Below, piece after piece: positions 7,630 through 11,629 of a DNA stretch of 11,629 bases (its first letter is position 1; each line of letters begins with the position of its first letter). Both the position numbers and the translations under genes were made by a program. The notes beneath the pieces were generated by a model, which ran no database searches, was not told where the DNA came from, and saw only the letters and a program-made list of their open reading frames with translations. Source of the DNA: Gammaproteobacteria bacterium (GTDB lineage: Bacteria; Pseudomonadota; Gammaproteobacteria; Chromatiales; Chromatiaceae); contig JAHEHQ010000044.1 of NCBI GenBank assembly GCA_024644505.1, forward strand, positions 1 to 11,629, written 5' to 3'.

Positions 7630-10317
7630 ATGAATTTCCCCACATCCACAGAGCAAAACGAGGATTTTCACGCCGAGCTCAAAGAGTGGCTCGAATCCAT
7701 CGATTTCATTCATGAGCGTTACGGCGAAGACGGTGTCAGGGAGATCCTGCGGTCCCTGGAACGCCGTGTGCTCGAACGGGGTTTGCCTCTCGATAAATCC
7801 GTCCTGGGCACACCCTACGTCAACAGCATCCCGGCTGAGGAGGAGCCACCCTACCCCGGCAACCCCGTGATCGAAAGGCAGCTGGAGGATATCGTCTGCT
7901 GGAACGCCATGGCCATGGTGGTGAGGGCCGCTGACAGCGGCAGCGGCGTCGGCGGTCACCTGGCCACCCATGCCTCCGCCTCCACGCTGATGGAGGTGGG
8001 ACAGAATCATTTCTTTCGCTGCCGCGACGCGAATTACGGCGGCGACATCGTGATGCTGCAGCCGGCGGCAGCACCCGCTATTTACGCACGGGCCTGGCTC
8101 GAAGGGAGGCTCACCACCGGGCAGCTGGAAAACTACAGGCGCGAACTGCAGCCCGAGGGCGGACTCCCCTCCTACACCCATCCGCGCCTGCTGCCCGACT
8201 TCTGGCAGATCCCCAGCGCCTCCATGGGCCTGGCCTCACCGGTGGCGATCTACCAGGCCCGTTTCGCGAAATATCTGGAACATCGCGGGTTGAAACCGGC
8301 CAACGGCGGCAAGGTATGGTGTTTCATCGGCGACGGCGAGGTGGATGAGCCCGAGGTGCTGGGCACACTGAACATCGCCGCCCGGGAGAGACTGGACAAC
8401 CTGATCCTGGTCATCAACTGTAATCTCCAGAGCCTGGACGGCCCGGTGCGTGGCAACGGCAAGATCATCCAGGAGCTGGAACGCAGTTTTCGCGGCGCCG
8501 ACTGGAACGTGATCAAGGTGATCTGGGGCGGTGAATGGGACAGGCTTCTGGCCAGGGATCGGGACGGCCTGCTGCGAGAACGCATGGAGAAGGCGCTTGA
8601 CGGGGATTATCAATATCTGTCCGTCTCACCGGGAGAGGTGCACAGGGCATTCTGGACGAAGGGTGACCCGCGCCTGCAGCAGCTGTTGCGTTCCCTGACC
8701 GACCGGGAACTCCAGACCATGAAGCGGGGCGGCCAGGACCGCAGGAAGATCCACGCCGCTTATCAGCGGGCACTCAAGAGCGCGGGAAGGCCCACGGTTA
8801 TCCTGATCAAGACGGTCAAAGGCGACCGCATGGGAACGGGAAGCCAGGGGCGCAACACCACCCATATCAAGAAACAGTTGACCACCGGGGAACGCCGCGC
8901 CTATGCGGAACGGCTCCGGATACCCCTTGCGCCGGACGCGGCCGATAGGGCGGAATTCTATCGCCCTGCCGACGACAGCCCGGAAATCCGCTATCTGCAG
9001 GAACGCCGGGAGACCCTGGGCGGTTTCGTACCGGAAAGATCGGTGGCGTGCGATCCGCTTCCCGCACCCCCCATGACCCTGTTTTCCGAGTTCCTCGACG
9101 GGACGGGGGAAAGGCCGGTATCCACCACCATGGCGATGGTTCGTATGCTCGGCCTGCTCCTGAAAGACCCGGCCATCGGCCGCTACGTCGTACCCATCGT
9201 GCCGGACGAGGCCAGGACCTTCGGCCTGGATGCCCTTTTCCGTTCTGCGGGCATCTACTCCCCGGACGGCCAGAGATACACACCGGTGGACAAGGACAGC
9301 CTGCTGAGCTATCGACAGACGACGGATGGCCAGATACTGCAGGAAGGCATCTGCGAGATCGGCGCCATCTCCTCATTCATGGCCGCAGGCAGCGCCTACG
9401 CCACCTACGGGATACCGACCATCCCCTTCTATTTTTTCTACTCCATGTTCGGTTTTCAGCGGGTCGGGGACAGTATCTGGGCCTGTGGTGACATCATGTG
9501 CCGGGGCTTTCTGCTCGGCGGTACGGCGGGGCGAACCACGCTCAACGGCGAAGGACTGCAGCATCAGGACGGGCACTCCCATATCCTCGCGGGCACCGTG
9601 CCGGGCCTTCGAAGCTATGACCCGGCATTCGCCTATGAACTGGCGGTTATCATCCGTGACGGCATACACCGCATGTACGAACGGCAGGAGAATCTCTTCT
9701 ACTACATCACCCTGTACAACGAAAACCACCCGATGCCGGCTGTGGAGAACCTGAATGATATGGAGGAAGGGATACTTCGCGGCATCTACCGATACCGTAA
9801 AGGTTCGCCGGCCCCGGGTGAGAATATCAAAGTGCATATGCTGGCAAGCGGCCCGATCATGCAGCAGGCGCTGGAAGCGCAAAACCTACTGCAGGAGATG
9901 GAAATCGATGCCGATGTCTGGAGTGTCACCAGCTTCAACGAACTCTACCGGGATGCCCTGGAAGCGGAGCGCTGGAACCGGCTGCATCCCACCGATGTGC
10001 CCCGCCAGCCCTATCTGAGCCGGGTCATGGAGGGTGAATCCGGGGTATTCGTCGCGGCCAGCGACTACGTGAAGAATCTGGCCGGCAGCATCACGCCCTG
10101 GCTGCCCGGGCGCTCCCAGGTATTGGGGACCGATGGTTACGGCCTGAGCGAATCCCGGGCCGATCTGCGAAACCATTTCGAGATCGACGCCCGGTTCATG
10201 GTGGTGGCCGCACTGCAGGCCCTCGCCCTGGAGGGTGCTGTGGCCCCAGACCGGGTCGAAGCGGCAATCAGGCGTTTTGCCATCGATCCGGAGAAGCGCG
10301 CCCCGTCGGGGGTGTGA
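7630..10317 (+). CDS. aceE: Pyruvate dehydrogenase E1 component, homodimeric AceE type, with altered active-site motif
   Basis: This is the thiamine-diphosphate-dependent 2-oxoacid decarboxylase that acylates the lipoyl group of E2. The 895 residues match E. coli AceE (887) and collinear similarity runs throughout. Seen in the sequence and mapped to E. coli: His110 (His106), Tyr182 (Tyr177), the ThDP motif GDGE with Asp235 and INCN with Asn263/Asn265, Lys397 in KTVKG (Lys392), the mobile-loop His412 (His407), Glu527 in DEARTFG (Glu522), Glu576 (Glu571) and His645 in GLQHQDGHSH (His640). The exception is the QGHxSPGxYAR motif, here QPAAAPAIYAR (144-154), so E. coli His142 is Ala146. Pyruvate is the likely substrate given the adjacent E2, but another 2-oxoacid (2-oxobutyrate, as for Pseudomonas MdeB) is possible. 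The ATG at 7630 has no strong Shine-Dalgarno sequence; GGGGCCCGG lies just upstream. The E2 gene starts four bases after its stop. Confidence 0.95.
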   Translation: MNFPTSTEQNEDFHAELKEWLESIDFIHERYGEDGVREILRSLERRVLERGLPLDKSVLGTPYVNSIPAEEEPPYPGNPVIERQLEDIVCWNAMAMVVRAADSGSGVGGHLATHASASTLMEVGQNHFFRCRDANYGGDIVMLQPAAAPAIYARAWLEGRLTTGQLENYRRELQPEGGLPSYTHPRLLPDFWQIPSASMGLASPVAIYQARFAKYLEHRGLKPANGGKVWCFIGDGEVDEPEVLGTLNIAARERLDNLILVINCNLQSLDGPVRGNGKIIQELERSFRGADWNVIKVIWGGEWDRLLARDRDGLLRERMEKALDGDYQYLSVSPGEVHRAFWTKGDPRLQQLLRSLTDRELQTMKRGGQDRRKIHAAYQRALKSAGRPTVILIKTVKGDRMGTGSQGRNTTHIKKQLTTGERRAYAERLRIPLAPDAADRAEFYRPADDSPEIRYLQERRETLGGFVPERSVACDPLPAPPMTLFSEFLDGTGERPVSTTMAMVRMLGLLLKDPAIGRYVVPIVPDEARTFGLDALFRSAGIYSPDGQRYTPVDKDSLLSYRQTTDGQILQEGICEIGAISSFMAAGSAYATYGIPTIPFYFFYSMFGFQRVGDSIWACGDIMCRGFLLGGTAGRTTLNGEGLQHQDGHSHILAGTVPGLRSYDPAFAYELAVIIRDGIHRMYERQENLFYYITLYNENHPMPAVENLNDMEEGILRGIYRYRKGSPAPGENIKVHMLASGPIMQQALEAQNLLQEMEIDADVWSVTSFNELYRDALEAERWNRLHPTDVPRQPYLSRVMEGESGVFVAASDYVKNLAGSITPWLPGRSQVLGTDGYGLSESRADLRNHFEIDARFMVVAALQALALEGAVAPDRVEAAIRRFAIDPEKRAPSGV

Positions 10318-10321
10318 GGCC

Positions 10322-11611
10322 ATGATAGAGACCCAGCGCCTGCCGAGTCTGGGGGAAGGCATCGAATCGGGCGTGGTCGTCGCAGTCCTGGTTGCCCCGG
10401 GGGACCGGGTCACCGCCGGCCAGACCCTGTTCGAACTGGAGGTCGACAAGGTGACCGTGGAAGTCCCCGCGACCGTTGACGGCCGGGTCAGGGAACTGAT
10501 TGCCGTCATGGGTTCCGAGGTACGGGTCGGTGGCAGGATGGCTGACATCGAGTGCCAGGCGGCCGCGGCGAAGGACTCCCCCGGGGAGATCGTCGAAACC
10601 CATGAAGCACCAACCGACCCGGTGAGGGCGGGTCGTTCGTACAGCATCGGGAACCCGCAGAGACATCCCCCGGTAAGCGCCGCAACGATTCCGACCCGGT
10701 TCGATGATCATCCCGCACCGGCAGGACCTGCCGCGCGACGCATGGCGACGGAACTGGGGCTGGATATCCGTTCCGTCCCGGGCACAGGCGGGCGGGGGCG
10801 AATCAGCAGACAGGACGTGATCGCCCATGCCGGCCGGCTCCTCCGGGCAGGGCCCGGCCCCGGACCGGTCGCCCCGTCAAACAGTCCACTGCCCGACTTG
10901 AGCACGTTCGGAGAGATCGAGCGCCAACCCATCGGGACCCTGCAGCGGGCCACCGCGCGCAACATGGCCCGCGCCTGGCGGGAAATCCCCCACGCCTGGC
11001 TTCAGGACCGAATCGACATCACGGTACTCGAACGCCGCCGCTCGCGTCTCAATGACACGGGGACTGACAAGGCGCTTCCTGTTTCGATCACGCCCTTCAT
11101 TCTGAAGAGCCTGGCGCAGACACTCCAGGCCTTTCCCCTGTTCAATGCCTCCCTGGACACCCTCAACGATGAAATCGTCCAGCGCCGTTACATCGACATA
11201 GGCGTGGCGGTGGATACCGACCGCGGCCTGGTGGTGCCGGTTATCAGAAAGGTGCCGGACAAGGATGTGATGGCGCTGGCCGGGGAACTGAAAGACCTGG
11301 CCGCCAGGGCGCGTGAAAACAGACTGGAGATCCCCGAACTGCAGGGTGCCGGCATCACACTCTCCAACCTGGGAAGTCTGGGGGCGGGCAGCATCTTCCC
11401 GATCATCGCCTGGCCCCAGTCATCCATCGTCGGCGTGGGAACGGCTCGCTGGGACCGTATGCGAAACCATGAGGGTAAGTGGGAGGAACGACTGCTGATG
11501 CCGGTGACTCTGGCCATCGACCACCGGCTCATCAACGGCGCGGACGGTGCGCGCTTTCTGGGTCATCTGAAGCGGTTGCTGGAGCAACCTGAGAATAGTT
11601 TTCAAATGTAG
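10322..11611 (+). CDS. aceF: Dihydrolipoamide acetyltransferase E2 component (AceF type, one lipoyl domain)
   Basis: This is the core acyltransferase of the dehydrogenase complex, moving the acyl group from lipoyl-lysine to CoA. The 429 residues read in order as follows. A single lipoyl domain spans 1-78 with lipoyl Lys43 in ELEVDKVTVE. A flexible Pro/Ala-rich linker follows. The peripheral subunit-binding domain lies at about 136-172 (AARRMATELGLDIRSVPGTG, then GRISRQDV). After a second linker comes the catalytic domain, about 205-429, which ends with DHRLINGADGARF carrying His401 and Asn405. Asn at that position is the Azotobacter-type variant of the usual Asp. I chose the ATG at 10322 because the lipoyl fold starts there; an in-frame GTG at 10235 would add 29 unrelated residues inside aceE. 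GAGG (10316-10319) lies very close to the start, so translation may be coupled to aceE. No E3 gene is in the window. Confidence 0.95.
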   Translation: MIETQRLPSLGEGIESGVVVAVLVAPGDRVTAGQTLFELEVDKVTVEVPATVDGRVRELIAVMGSEVRVGGRMADIECQAAAAKDSPGEIVETHEAPTDPVRAGRSYSIGNPQRHPPVSAATIPTRFDDHPAPAGPAARRMATELGLDIRSVPGTGGRGRISRQDVIAHAGRLLRAGPGPGPVAPSNSPLPDLSTFGEIERQPIGTLQRATARNMARAWREIPHAWLQDRIDITVLERRRSRLNDTGTDKALPVSITPFILKSLAQTLQAFPLFNASLDTLNDEIVQRRYIDIGVAVDTDRGLVVPVIRKVPDKDVMALAGELKDLAARARENRLEIPELQGAGITLSNLGSLGAGSIFPIIAWPQSSIVGVGTARWDRMRNHEGKWEERLLMPVTLAIDHRLINGADGARFLGHLKRLLEQPENSFQM

Positions 11612-11629
11612 TATGCGTTGAGCGCAGCA
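11611..11629. repeat. Start of a REP-like GCG-rich repeat after aceF (cut by window end)
   Basis: GTATGCGTTGAGCGCAGCA begins at the last base of the aceF stop codon and runs to the window edge. It matches the left half of the common gammaproteobacterial ATGCGntGAGCGnAGCG...CGCAT palindromic repeat and aligns with the element at 7543-7571 (AG-ATGCG-T-AG). The right arm is outside the window, so the palindrome cannot be confirmed here. It could act as a transcription end or mRNA-stabilising hairpin after aceF. Confidence 0.35.

Noticed and set aside
10235..10321. In-frame GTG at 10235 as an alternative start for the E2 gene.
   Set aside because: The extra 29 residues lie inside aceE and show no lipoyl-domain similarity; the lipoyl fold starts at the ATG at 10322.
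11519..11536. E2 active-site motif has Asn405 (DHRLINGADG) instead of the common Asp of DHRxxDG.
   Set aside because: Azotobacter-type AceF proteins naturally carry Asn here, so it is a known functional variant and not a sign of inactivation.

Overview
The window reads entirely left to right on the + strand. It holds two consecutive gene blocks from a GC-rich bacterium, most probably a gammaproteobacterium. That placement is inferred from the AceE-type homodimeric pyruvate dehydrogenase E1 (the proteobacterial form rather than the alpha/beta form), from an E2 carrying the DHRxxNG active-site variant known from Azotobacter, and from GC-rich codon use. No marker gene fixes the genus.

Bases 1-7524 are the main part of an operon for a rotary A/V-type ATPase (V-type ATP synthase). 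Subunit order is C (cut by the window edge), I, K, F, E, A, B, D. Most junctions overlap by 1-8 bases, as expected for translational coupling. The two exceptions are the 31-base leader before the proteolipid gene K, which has its own ribosome binding site, and a 19-base B-D gap spanned exactly by a seven-codon reading frame. A and B form the catalytic head, D and F the central shaft, C the cap on the membrane rotor, E part of the peripheral stalk, and I plus K the membrane ion channel and rotor ring. The small stalk partner of E (subunit G/H) is not between C and D and may lie upstream. The ion-binding residues of K point to protons rather than sodium.

Bases 7525-7629 are the only real intergenic region. 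It is AT-rich compared with its surroundings. It contains a degraded GGATGCGGT-type intergenic repeat and a perfect 10-bp inverted repeat (7582-7591 / 7604-7613) just upstream of the next gene.

Bases 7630-11611 encode an AceE-like E1 and a single-lipoyl-domain E2 of a 2-oxoacid (pyruvate) dehydrogenase complex. No E3 is visible. The E1 keeps every active-site residue I can map onto E. coli AceE except one: the histidine of the QGHxSPG motif (E. coli His142) is Ala146, inside an altered QPAAAPA segment. The last 19 bases begin what looks like another copy of the intergenic repeat.

I see no mobile element, CRISPR array, tRNA or rRNA. The window is mostly well-known machinery. The points worth checking are the E1 active-site change, the ATPase subunit order, the proteolipid chemistry and the small regulatory elements at the gene junctions.
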